This document shows, piece after piece, positions 1 through 7,246 of a stretch of DNA of 49,599 nt. The translations under genes were made by a program, and so were the position numbers. Under the pieces are notes generated by a model. That model made no database searches, was not told the origin of the DNA, and was given only the letters and a program-made list of their open reading frames with translations. The stretch covers positions 1-49,599 of the forward strand of contig JAFYCC010000095.1 in NCBI GenBank assembly GCA_017539885.1. The letters are read 5' to 3'. Source of the stretch: Oscillospiraceae bacterium. GTDB lineage: Bacteria; Bacillota_A; Clostridia; Oscillospirales; Oscillospiraceae. How positions within the stretch are numbered: position 1 is the first letter of the stretch; every line of letters starts with the position of its first letter.

Positions 1-1807
1 CGTGCTGGAGATAGGCGAGCTTGCTCTTCGCGCCGGTCATCGAGTCCTTAAAGGCGGTTTCCCTCGCCTTGTCGCGCTCCTCCACCGCCTTGTTCTCCCA
101 GCGTTTCATGGACAAATGGTTCACCAGCATTGCGGCAAGGGCAATGACGAACAGACCCGTGATGACGACCGTGGTGAAGGTGTCCGTCCGGTGGATCTGC
201 CTGAGCTGGTTCTCGATGTACTCCTCCTCACTAAGTGCAGAGGCGCCGTCTGTCTCAGCGGAGGTATAGTATTCCTGCACCGCATGAACCGCATCGTTCG
301 TGGTCTGCTCGTCCACGCGCCCCGACCAGATCATGGCCATGAACACGACCAGGGCCAGCATGGCGATCCAGACAATGATCGCCTTGCCGAAGCGGCGGGC
401 GTGGTCCTTTTTGATGATATGGCGGAAGAAGATGATGCCGATGATCGACCACGCCATGAACAGGATATAGGTCTCAGTTTCCAGCATGACGTCCCCAAAC
501 AGATTGGGGAACAGCAGATAGAAAGCGAACACGAGCATCACCGCAAAGCCCAGAAAGCCGGTGACCGTTTCCCTCCGATCCTTCAGCTTTCTGGCGGTTT
601 TGAGCGTCGCAGCGGACACGAAGCCGTACAGCATCGTAGCGCCCAGCGTTGTCACGTCCACGATCCAGCCGATGGCCGTCCTCCCGACGAAGGGGGTCAC
701 CATGCTGATCCCGGCGATCAGAAGCATGGCCTTCGCGGGGATATGCTTTTTGTTGAGCTCGGCAAACTTCTCGGGCAGGATATCGTCCCGCGCCGTCGCG
801 TAGAACAGGCGGCTCAGCGCCCGCAGATTCCCAATCAGGCTCGTCAGCACAAGAGCCAGCAGAGAGGCCATCAGCACGCCTACGCCGAAGCTGCCCATAT
901 AGTGCTGCGCGGCGTAGAAGGCGGGCAGTCCCTCGATCCCGGAATACTGATCCAGATTGCGGATATAGTCGAGCCAGCTGGCACAGCCCTCCGGGTAGGC
1001 CGAAATGCTCAGCAGCGTGACGAACACATAAAGCGCGGTGGTCGTCAGCACGGAGACGACCAGAATGCGGTGCAGCTTGTCCCGCTTGAACCGGAACTCC
1101 TCTGCGGAATGCGTAATGCCCTCAAAGCCGATGAAGGCCCATGGAGAGATAAACGCGATCCGCAGCGACTGGAAGATCGCGCTCCGTTCCGGGACAAAGG
1201 CCGGAGCCCAGCCGCCCTTGTTCGATACGGCGGCGACAATGAAGCAAAGGGTGATGCCCACCGTGAAAATGGCAACCAACCCCACCATCGCATGGGCGGC
1301 AGCCATTTTGCTCTTGATGCACAGAAGGGTCACCAGCGCGATGGCAGCCATCGTCAGCAGCGCTTCGCCCAGATACACATCATAGCCGAAGACTGTAAAG
1401 AGGCGCCCGACGCGGAAGGTATCGCCGATGAAGAAGCGCGCAAACAGGGGCAGGCTGGTTGCGTTGGCCCAGAACATGGCGATGTAGGTCAGGCTGAGGA
1501 ACCAGAACGCCAGAAACGCCCGGTCATAGCCGAACACTTCCTTGGTATAGTCGTAAACCCCGCCGGCACGGGGATACTTCCCCGCCATGTAAAAGAAATT
1601 CCGGCATATGATCAGCATCAGCAGCATGCCGATCAGCAGACCGAGAATGCTGCCAAGGGGACCGGCCTGCGCCAGATAGGTATTGCTGGTCACGACCAGC
1701 GAACCCCAGCCTACGCTGGTGCCGACCGCGAGCGCCCATGCCGCCGCAGGGGAAAGATAGGGCTGGAGCCTGCCTTCGCTTTTCGTTGCCTGCGTCATAT
1801 TGTCCAT
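1..1807 (-). CDS. APC-family amino-acid permease fused to a GGDEF domain (3' end outside window)
   Basis: Read on the minus strand from ATG at 1807 (a second in-frame ATG lies at 1798). The protein opens with an amino-acid/polyamine/organocation permease: early motif VGTSVGWGSLVVTSNTYL, then about 12 hydrophobic segments, including the conserved FIGFEGITHSAEEFR segment. An extracytoplasmic stretch and a last membrane segment (VVITGLFVIALAAMLV) follow. The frame then continues into a charged linker (ENKAVEERDKARETAFK) and DSMTGAKSKLAYL, which matches the usual start of a GGDEF domain (D-x-LTG-x-K/N). About 600 residues are seen; the GGDEF catalytic core would lie beyond base 1. Known: APC proteins move amino acids, and GGDEF domains make or sense cyclic-di-GMP. 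Inference: the permease domain may act as a ligand sensor or transceptor for the output domain. The permease call is strong; the GGDEF call rests on its N-terminal motif only. Confidence 0.8.
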   Translation of the reverse strand, partial: MDNMTQATKSEGRLQPYLSPAAAWALAVGTSVGWGSLVVTSNTYLAQAGPLGSILGLLIGMLLMLIICRNFFYMAGKYPRAGGVYDYTKEVFGYDRAFLAFWFLSLTYIAMFWANATSLPLFARFFIGDTFRVGRLFTVFGYDVYLGEALLTMAAIALVTLLCIKSKMAAAHAMVGLVAIFTVGITLCFIVAAVSNKGGWAPAFVPERSAIFQSLRIAFISPWAFIGFEGITHSAEEFRFKRDKLHRILVVSVLTTTALYVFVTLLSISAYPEGCASWLDYIRNLDQYSGIEGLPAFYAAQHYMGSFGVGVLMASLLALVLTSLIGNLRALSRLFYATARDDILPEKFAELNKKHIPAKAMLLIAGISMVTPFVGRTAIGWIVDVTTLGATMLYGFVSAATLKTARKLKDRRETVTGFLGFAVMLVFAFYLLFPNLFGDVMLETETYILFMAWSIIGIIFFRHIIKKDHARRFGKAIIVWIAMLALVVFMAMIWSGRVDEQTTNDAVHAVQEYYTSAETDGASALSEEEYIENQLRQIHRTDTFTTVVITGLFVIALAAMLVNHLSMKRWENKAVEERDKARETAFKDSMTGAKSKLAYLQH

Positions 1808-1857
1808 AGGGAATCACCGCCTCTTATACGTTTATACGTTTCGATTTCCCATTTATT

Positions 1858-1886
1858 ATTATAGTCTGAAATGGGTGTGATGGCAA
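1858..1886 (-). promoter_or_regulatory. Promoter of the permease-GGDEF gene
   Basis: On the minus strand, TTGCCA (1886-1881), 17 bases, then TATAAT (1863-1858), about 50 bases upstream of the ATG at 1807. The leader carries two direct copies of AAACGTAT. Confidence 0.65.
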
Positions 1887-2102
1887 GAAATATCAACACC
1901 ATTTCGACGGTTTGTGAAATCGCTTTTCCCTGCCAGGAGGCAGAATCGCATATGCAGAAGATTCCCGCAATGCCGGGTGAGACACTGGGGAATTCTCCAA
2001 GCATAATTGTATGCTTTTCTTCAATGAACCCGTATTTCAAGCATATTTCCACGCAAAAACGCGCCCCGCGCTCATCGGTTTTCAGGGGTACGCGACAGAT
2101 TT

Positions 2103-2165
<63 letters not shown>

Positions 2166-2189
2166 TCAATCGAGGAGATTGAAATAAGA

Positions 2190-2211
2190 CCCGCTCTCCT
2201 CGGAGAACGGG
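2190..2211 (+). other. Leader hairpin upstream of the HExxH gene
   Basis: CCCG-C-TCTC, loop CTCG, GAGA-A-CGGG: a 4+4 bp stem with one C/A mismatch. No T-run follows, so it is not a clear terminator. It lies 48 bases before the ATG at 2260. Apart from this hairpin, the permease promoter and the tRNA remnant, nothing convincing was seen in 1808-2259. Confidence 0.4.
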
Positions 2212-2259
2212 GCGTATGTATGATTCACATATCGAACTACGAAAAGGAGTTCAGCAAAT

Positions 2260-3090
2260 ATGAGCGCAGTCCTTGATACTCTCGCTGCCGAATACCCGCA
2301 GCTGTATCTGAATCCCGACAGGGACAAACAGGAAACATACCGCCGCATAGTTCTGCGGGGCGAGGATCCGGATGTCAGGAACACGGACCACTATATCGGA
2401 GACGAGCACGACTGTCTTGAGACCGTCGAAACGCCCGCCGGATCGGTGCCGGTGGTCACGCTTGGCAGCCGCCACGATTTCGAGTACGTCATACGGGGCC
2501 TTCTTGCTGCGAAAAAGGGTCCCCTGGATCCGGTACCCGAAAGCCAGGGCGCAGCCATGCTCACAGTATTCAACTGGCCCCGAATCCGCGCTCATCTGGC
2601 GCATTTTCCGGAAGAGGAGCAAAGTGCGGAATTCAAGCGCTTCACTTCGGTCAGGGAAAACTACCTCGACATGCTTGTCGTGCTTTCCCGCGGCCCCTAC
2701 AGCGGTATAAAGGCTGAAGCGATCGGCTGCTCGGAGGATGAATGGCTTGCCTTATCCGATACGATCCGCCGCTTCCACGAACTGACCCACGTGATATGCC
2801 GCCGCCTGTATCCGGACGATATCGATCCAATACGGGACGAACTGATTGCCGATGCGGTCGGCCTGTATGCGGCGTATGGACGCTTCGATCCGGAAAAGGA
2901 AAAGCTTTTCCTGGGAATCCGCGACGGCAGTTATACTGGCGGGCGGCTTGGAAACTATACTGACGAGCCTGAAAAGTTGGCTGTCTCTCTCGGTGCCGAG
3001 CTGGACCGGATCAAGGCAGTCACGGACGCGCTTGCCGGCGCTGAGCCGTTTGACCTGATTCCCGCACTGTTGAAAGCAGACAAGAATTGA
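2260..3090 (+). CDS. Uncharacterised protein with HExxH...E metallopeptidase-like helix
   Basis: 276 residues, ATG at 2260 with AGGAG about 13 bases upstream. There is no signal peptide or membrane segment, so it is probably cytosolic. The notable segment is RRFHELTHVICRRLYP, followed about 15 residues later by RDELIADAVGLYAAYGRF. This gives an HExxH pair plus a downstream DE-x3-D helix, the layout of gluzincin-type zinc sites. The rest is unfamiliar. Convergent with the lipoprotein gene, from which a bidirectional terminator separates it. I cannot name a substrate; peptidase activity is inferred from the motif alone. It could instead be a metal-binding non-peptidase. Confidence 0.65.
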   Translation: MSAVLDTLAAEYPQLYLNPDRDKQETYRRIVLRGEDPDVRNTDHYIGDEHDCLETVETPAGSVPVVTLGSRHDFEYVIRGLLAAKKGPLDPVPESQGAAMLTVFNWPRIRAHLAHFPEEEQSAEFKRFTSVRENYLDMLVVLSRGPYSGIKAEAIGCSEDEWLALSDTIRRFHELTHVICRRLYPDDIDPIRDELIADAVGLYAAYGRFDPEKEKLFLGIRDGSYTGGRLGNYTDEPEKLAVSLGAELDRIKAVTDALAGAEPFDLIPALLKADKN

Positions 3091-3195
3091 AAAGGCTGTA
3101 TCTGTGTTTATGCTGCTCAGTTCAAAGAGGGCCGAAGCATACACAGCTGCGCCACTCCGGATGACCGCTTGACTGCAAGTCGCACTTCCGTGCCG

Positions 3196-3245
3196 AAAAA
3201 GGCGGTGTGAGAGCTTATGTTCCAGAGCTCTTACACCGCCTTTTT
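3196..3245. terminator. Bidirectional terminator between convergent genes
   Basis: AAAAAGGCGGTGTGAGAGCT (3196-3215) pairs with AGCTCTTACACCGCCTTTTT (3226-3245), loop of 10 bases, with A and T runs on either side. It serves the + gene ending at 3090 and the - gene ending at 3258. Confidence 0.85.
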
Positions 3246-3257
3246 CATGCCCGCAGG

Positions 3258-3698
3258 CTATCTGATTTCCAAGAAGTCGTAGTAATAGGCGCCTGTGATC
3301 CGGCTCTTTGCGCCCTTGAGCAGCAGCAGGTATTCCTCCGTCTCCCGCTTACCGTCAAAAACATCCTTGACGCTCTTCCAAAGCTCGTTATCCTCGTGAA
3401 CGATAGCTTCGACCCATGCCTCGTTCACTTCTTCCACGGTCTCGATCTCACCGTAAAACTCCGCCGGCGTATCCGCGAAATAGATGCTGAAAACCTTCGC
3501 TCCGCTGTAAGTATAGGAGTAAAAGAACGCGACGGGATAACCTCTGACGCAGACCGATCTGCCCAGGTTTTCCTCAACGGTCTCGAGCGCCGCCTGCACG
3601 CTGATCGGCTCCGGAGTCTCCTCCTGCTTTCCGCCGCAGCCGGACATACAAACGGCCGCAACCAGCAGCGCAGCCAGAAAACAACGGGATTTATGCAT
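3258..3698 (-). CDS. Small putative lipoprotein
   Basis: 146 residues from ATG at 3698 (GAGG 8 bases upstream); the frame is open upstream but without a ribosome binding site. The signal peptide MHKSRCFLAALLVAAVCMSGC ends in a lipobox-like MSGC, so lipidation at that Cys by Lgt is expected. The mature part is a 120-residue acidic domain (SVQAALETVEENLGRSVCVRGYPV; later YYYDFLEIR). The GRSVCVRGYPV segment resembles the start of small OB-fold or 'tRNA_anti-like' lipoprotein domains, but that is a weak impression. Single-gene unit ending at the shared terminator. Function unknown. Confidence 0.7.
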   Translation of the reverse strand: MHKSRCFLAALLVAAVCMSGCGGKQEETPEPISVQAALETVEENLGRSVCVRGYPVAFFYSYTYSGAKVFSIYFADTPAEFYGEIETVEEVNEAWVEAIVHEDNELWKSVKDVFDGKRETEEYLLLLKGAKSRITGAYYYDFLEIR

Positions 3699-3795
3699 TA
3701 TGTCAACCTCAAGCGTAAGTCTTGCCGCTTCCGCGGCCACGTTTCTTTCTTACAAAGGATACCACAAACGCCGCCAACGTGCAATAGAACAAAGC

Positions 3796-3822
3796 GCCCG
3801 CCTTCCCTGACGGAAAGCGGGC
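3796..3822 (-). terminator. Terminator after nrdG
   Basis: On the minus strand GCCCGC...GCGGGC with inner TTCC/GGAA pairing, followed by a weak T-rich tract (GCTTTGTTCTATT), 11 bases past the nrdG stop. Confidence 0.6.
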
Positions 3823-3832
3823 ACGCTCAAAC

Positions 3833-4348
3833 TCAGTATTCTCCCTGCCAGCGCGGAGGCGCGGGCACGACCCTGCCCGCAGCGAGGCTCTTCTGCACGT
3901 CGATGACGCGCTGGTTGGCGCTGCCCCGGAACACGAGATCGAGACTGCGCTGAGCGAGTACGAAGGGGCCGTCCACGAGCACATCCAGAAGGGATAAGAG
4001 TTTCTTCTGCTCAGGCGAACCTGTGTCGCGGAGCTGCTCGAAGGTATAGCCTGTGAAGCTGGCGATCTCGTAGCCATCCTTTTTCAGCGCCTCCGCCAGT
4101 TCCGCAAAGCCCGCGGCCTGTGCGAAAGGCTCGCCGCCGGAGAACGTAACGCCGCGGCAGAGCGGATTCTCTTTGGCAATACCGGCGAGCGTCTCCGTGT
4201 CCATGGGCGTGCCCACGCCGAAAGCCCAGGTCTCCGGGTTCTGGCAGCCCTCGCAGTGGTGCGGACAGCCTTGCGAGAAATAGACGGTACGGATTCCGGG
4301 ACCGTCGACGATCGAGTCGCCGACGATCCCGGCCATGTCGATGTTCAT
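3833..4348 (-). CDS. nrdG: Anaerobic ribonucleotide reductase activating protein (radical SAM)
   Basis: 171 residues. The ATG at 4348 overlaps the stop of the preceding 51-residue ORF (TAATG) and has no Shine-Dalgarno of its own, so it is probably read by translational coupling; an in-frame extension to 4408 would lie wholly inside that ORF. The radical SAM motif is SQGCPHHCEGCQN (CxxxCxxC after GCP). VTFSGGEPF is the SAM-binding GGE motif, and VDGPFV lies near the C-terminus as in NrdG. It transfers an electron to SAM to generate the glycyl radical on NrdD. Last gene of the nrdD unit, ending at a hairpin. It lacks the extra ferredoxin domain of activases for other glycyl radical enzymes, so it is not an obvious partner for the GRE at 40.8 kb. 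Confidence 0.93.
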   Translation of the reverse strand: MNIDMAGIVGDSIVDGPGIRTVYFSQGCPHHCEGCQNPETWAFGVGTPMDTETLAGIAKENPLCRGVTFSGGEPFAQAAGFAELAEALKKDGYEIASFTGYTFEQLRDTGSPEQKKLLSLLDVLVDGPFVLAQRSLDLVFRGSANQRVIDVQKSLAAGRVVPAPPRWQGEY

Positions 4349-4503
4349 TATTTTGTAAGGCTGTGCTTGACGCGGTCGCGCTCCTCGGCCTTTTTCGCGT
4401 CGTTCCACTTGTCCATGGTACCGACGAGGTAACCGGTGATGCGGCGGATGCGCTCAAAGCCCACACCCTGTCCGAGTTTGCTCTGTTTCGTTGCGACTGT
4501 CAT
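4348..4503 (-). CDS. Glycyl-radical C-terminal segment of anaerobic ribonucleotide reductase as a separate 51-aa protein
   Basis: 51 residues from ATG at 4503, with GAGGAGG 9 bases upstream. The sequence contains ERIRRITGYLVGTMDKWND and ends EERDRVKHSLTK. This matches the extreme C-terminus of class III ribonucleotide reductases, where the radical glycine sits in an R-x-x-GYL motif and the chain ends near RVKH. Here TGYL replaces the commoner CGYL. The preceding nrdD ORF stops before this segment, with 41 intergenic bases and a new strong ribosome binding site. This is therefore a genuine separate cistron and not a frameshift. Inference: the peptide docks onto the large subunit and carries the radical made by NrdG. 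Split nrdD genes of this kind may occur in other Clostridia; I could not check how widely. Confidence 0.8.
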   Translation of the reverse strand: MTVATKQSKLGQGVGFERIRRITGYLVGTMDKWNDAKKAEERDRVKHSLTK

Positions 4504-4544
4504 TTTTTATTTCCTCCTCTTCTGTGCTTCAGGCGATTCTTTCG

Positions 4545-6824
4545 TTATTCGATTCCGACGAAGGATTTGATCTGGGGATACTTCTTGACGAGTTCTTCCA
4601 TACGCTCTTCGGAGAGCGCCTCTCCCTCATGCCGGCCGCAGCGGGGGCAGACATCACCGATCACGCCGACATAGCCGCAGATTGGGTCGCGGTCGACGGG
4701 ATGGTTGATGGAGCCGTAGCCGATGCCGCAGTCGTGCATGCAGCGCACGATGCTCTCAAAGGCTTCAACGTTCTTTGCCGTATCGCCGTCGAGTTCGACA
4801 TAGCTGATGTGACCGGCATTGCAGAGCGCGTGATAGGGAGCTTCGATCCTGATCTTGTCATACGCGCCGATGGGATACCAGACCGGTACGTGGAAAGAGT
4901 TGGTGTAGTACTCGCGATCGGTGACGCCGGTGATCTTTCCGTAACGCTGGCGGTCCATGCGGATGAAACGGCCGGACAGGCCCTCTGCAGGCGTTGCAAG
5001 CAGGGTGAAGTTCATGCGCATCGCCTTGGACTTGTTGTCGCAGAAATCGCGCATGCGCTTGATGATCATAAGGCCCTTCTCCTGCATGGCGGGATCCTCT
5101 GCGTGATTGTGACCGTATAGCGCCGTAAGTGTTTCGGCAAGGCCGATGAAGCCGATCGAGAGCGTGCCGTGCTTGAGCACCTCGCGGACTTCGTCGTAGG
5201 GGCCGAGTTTGTCCGAGTCGAGCCACACGCCCTGCCCCATCAGGAACGGGTAGTTGTAGACGCGCTTCTTTGCCTGGATCTCAAAACGGTCGAGCAGCTG
5301 CTGTGCTACGAGCTCAAGCATATCGTCGAGCTTGCGCAGGAACAGCGCCTCATCGCCTTTGCTGTCCAGCGCCAGACGCGGGAGATTGATGGACGTGAAA
5401 GACAGATTGCCGCGGGAGAAAGCGATCTCCTGTGTCGGATCATAGACGTTGCCCATCACGCGGGTACGGCAGCCCATAGTGGCGACCTCAGACTCGGGAT
5501 GTCCGGGCTTGTAATACTGGAGGTTGTAAGGGCTGTCGAGGAACGTGTAGTTCGGGAACAGGCGCTTCGCCGAAACCTTGCAGGAGAGTCGGAACAGATC
5601 GTAGTTCGGATCTCCCTCGTTGTAGTTGACGCCTTCCTTGACCTTAAAGATATGGATCGGGAAGATGCAGGTCTCGCCGTGACCGAGGCCGGCGTCGAGC
5701 GCCAGAAGGATGTTGCGGATGACCATTCTGCCCTCAGGCGTCGTATCCGTACCGTAGTTAATGGAAGAGAACGGCGTCTGCGCGCCGGCGCGGGAGTGCA
5801 TCGTGTTGAGATTGTGGACGAAGCCCTCCATTGCCTGATAGGTCTCGCGCTCAGTCTGTTTCTCCGATCTTGCGCGGGCACGCGCGATCAGATGCTCCGC
5901 CTCCTGCTGACCGACGCCGAGCACCTCGAGCAGGTTCTTTGCGACCAGAGCATCGAATCCCTCCGCGGGCTCGAGCGCGTTCGGTCCGAGCACGTCCTCC
6001 GCCGCATCCACTGCGCGGTCGACTTCCTCGCCAAGTTCGTCCCGGTCCAGATAGTCCTCGACGATCTCGGTCAGCTTCTTGCGGTACTGCTTGCGGAAGG
6101 TTTTGCCGACGCCCTGCGCCATTCCGTAGTCGAAATTCGGGATGGACTGACCGCCGTGCTGGTCGTTCTGGTTGGACTGGATGGCGATTGCCGCCAGCGC
6201 CGCATAGCTGCCGATCGACTGGGGCTCACGCAGGAAGCCGTGACCGGTGGAGAAGCCGTCCTTGAACAGGCGGATGATGTCGATCTGGGTGCAGGTGGTC
6301 GTGAGCGCGTAGAAATCGAAATCGTGGATGTGGATGTCGCCCTCGCGGTGCGCCTTTGCATGCTCGGGCCGAAGCAGATACGCCTCGTTGTAAGCCTTCG
6401 CGCCGGCTGCACCGATCTGCAGCATCGCACCCATGGCTGTGTTACCGTCGATATTGGCGTTGTCGCGCTTGAGATCGGACAGTCTCGCGTCCTTGCTGGC
6501 GATCTCATCGATGGTCTTCATCAGCGTCGTGCGGGATTCGCGTGCGCGCGTGCGCGTCGCGCGGTAAAGGATGTACGCTTTCGCCGCGCCAAGGAATTCA
6601 TGCTGCATGAGTTCCTGCTCGACGATATCCTGAATGACCTCGATCTGCGGCGGCTCGGACCCGCAGCGGCCCTCGAGCGTGCTCTCTACAGCCTCGGCCA
6701 CGCGCGCGGCGTCCGCGACGGTGCCCTCCCCCGAGGCCTTCATGGCGCTCAAAACAGCCAGAGCGATCTTTTCACGGTCGTAGGGGACGATGCGTCCGTC
6801 CCTCTTGACGATCATCTGTATCAT
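4545..6824 (-). CDS. nrdD: Anaerobic ribonucleoside-triphosphate reductase, large part lacking the glycyl-radical tail
   Basis: 759 residues from ATG at 6824 (GGGGAG upstream); an upstream in-frame ATG at 6905 would precede the predicted promoter and is rejected. An N-terminal ATP-cone (MIVKRDGRIVPYDREKIALAV, roughly residues 4-95) senses ATP/dATP. The barrel core contains DIHIHDFDFYALTTTC, GGQSIPNFDYGMA and TMGCRTRVMGN. The C-terminus has the zinc-site region DPICGYVGVIGDVCPRCG and then stops after KSFVGIE without the usual R-x-x-GYL radical segment, which is encoded by the next ORF. Reduces ribonucleoside triphosphates to deoxy forms under anoxia. Probably repressed by NrdR through the sites near 6848 and 7012. 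Confidence 0.93.
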   Translation of the reverse strand: MIQMIVKRDGRIVPYDREKIALAVLSAMKASGEGTVADAARVAEAVESTLEGRCGSEPPQIEVIQDIVEQELMQHEFLGAAKAYILYRATRTRARESRTTLMKTIDEIASKDARLSDLKRDNANIDGNTAMGAMLQIGAAGAKAYNEAYLLRPEHAKAHREGDIHIHDFDFYALTTTCTQIDIIRLFKDGFSTGHGFLREPQSIGSYAALAAIAIQSNQNDQHGGQSIPNFDYGMAQGVGKTFRKQYRKKLTEIVEDYLDRDELGEEVDRAVDAAEDVLGPNALEPAEGFDALVAKNLLEVLGVGQQEAEHLIARARARSEKQTERETYQAMEGFVHNLNTMHSRAGAQTPFSSINYGTDTTPEGRMVIRNILLALDAGLGHGETCIFPIHIFKVKEGVNYNEGDPNYDLFRLSCKVSAKRLFPNYTFLDSPYNLQYYKPGHPESEVATMGCRTRVMGNVYDPTQEIAFSRGNLSFTSINLPRLALDSKGDEALFLRKLDDMLELVAQQLLDRFEIQAKKRVYNYPFLMGQGVWLDSDKLGPYDEVREVLKHGTLSIGFIGLAETLTALYGHNHAEDPAMQEKGLMIIKRMRDFCDNKSKAMRMNFTLLATPAEGLSGRFIRMDRQRYGKITGVTDREYYTNSFHVPVWYPIGAYDKIRIEAPYHALCNAGHISYVELDGDTAKNVEAFESIVRCMHDCGIGYGSINHPVDRDPICGYVGVIGDVCPRCGRHEGEALSEERMEELVKKYPQIKSFVGIE

Positions 6825-6847
6825 CTTGGCTCCCCTCTCATATCTGT

Positions 6848-6863
6848 TATCTATATCTTGTGG
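6848..6863. promoter_or_regulatory. NrdR-box-like site in the nrdD leader
   Basis: TATCTATATCTTGTGG agrees with 12 of 16 bases of the site at 7012 read on the same strand (CCACTATATGTTGTGG). It lies just downstream of the predicted nrdD -10 and 24 bases before the start codon, where bound repressor would block transcription. Confidence 0.55.
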
Positions 6864-6886
6864 TCGATTTTCTCGGTGCATCACTA

Positions 6887-6915
6887 AATGTAGCATCCTT
6901 TTCACTCCTTGTCAA
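6887..6915 (-). promoter_or_regulatory. nrdD promoter
   Basis: Minus strand TTGACA (6915-6910), 17 bases, TACATT (6892-6887). The -35 lies inside a CCTTGACAAGG near-palindrome, a feature shared with the promoters at 43.27 and 48.84 kb. Confidence 0.65.
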
Positions 6916-7011
6916 GGGGTTACATAACATATTTACAGCATTCCGGCAAAAAACCAGCCGTTTCCTTCCCGTCTATATATTCCGCAGCATCCGGACATAT
7001 ATGCGATTTTG

Positions 7012-7027
7012 CCACAACATATAGTGG
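7012..7027. promoter_or_regulatory. NrdR-box-like palindrome
   Basis: CCACAACATATAGTGG is close to the established NrdR consensus (acaCwATATAwGtgt). A weaker TATATATT-centred site lies about 42 bases away (6970-6985). It sits about 100 bases upstream of the nrdD -35, in the 422-base divergent gap 6825-7246. That gap otherwise holds only the two promoters. Confidence 0.6.
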
Positions 7028-7143
7028 TTCTCTCTTTTCGGCTGGATTTCGCCCGCGTCTCAAAGCGCTTCGGTGTCTGCTCCCCCGGCAGGGTCCCCGT
7101 CCGTCGCTGCGGTCCAGCGGGCAGAAAAAAGCGCATTCTGATA

Positions 7144-7171
7144 TTGAAAAATCCCTGAATTCGTGTAAAAT
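7144..7171 (+). promoter_or_regulatory. Promoter of the SPFH gene set
   Basis: TTGAAA (7144-7149), 16 bases, TAAAAT (7166-7171), 75 bases upstream of the ATG at 7247. Confidence 0.6.
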
Positions 7172-7246
7172 AGTTATTGTGCATGCGGAAGGCTCTGGTC
7201 TTTCGGATTGGAACGGACACATCATTACTTACAGGAGGCAATACAT

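Noticed and set aside
2..1864. 620-codon open frame on the + strand opposite the permease
   Set aside because: Composition is His/Arg/Asp-rich nonsense with no motifs; the minus strand encodes a clear membrane permease. High GC leaves antisense frames open.
5169..6887. 572-codon + strand open frame opposite nrdD
   Set aside because: Antisense of an unmistakable NrdD; no ribosome binding site or motif.
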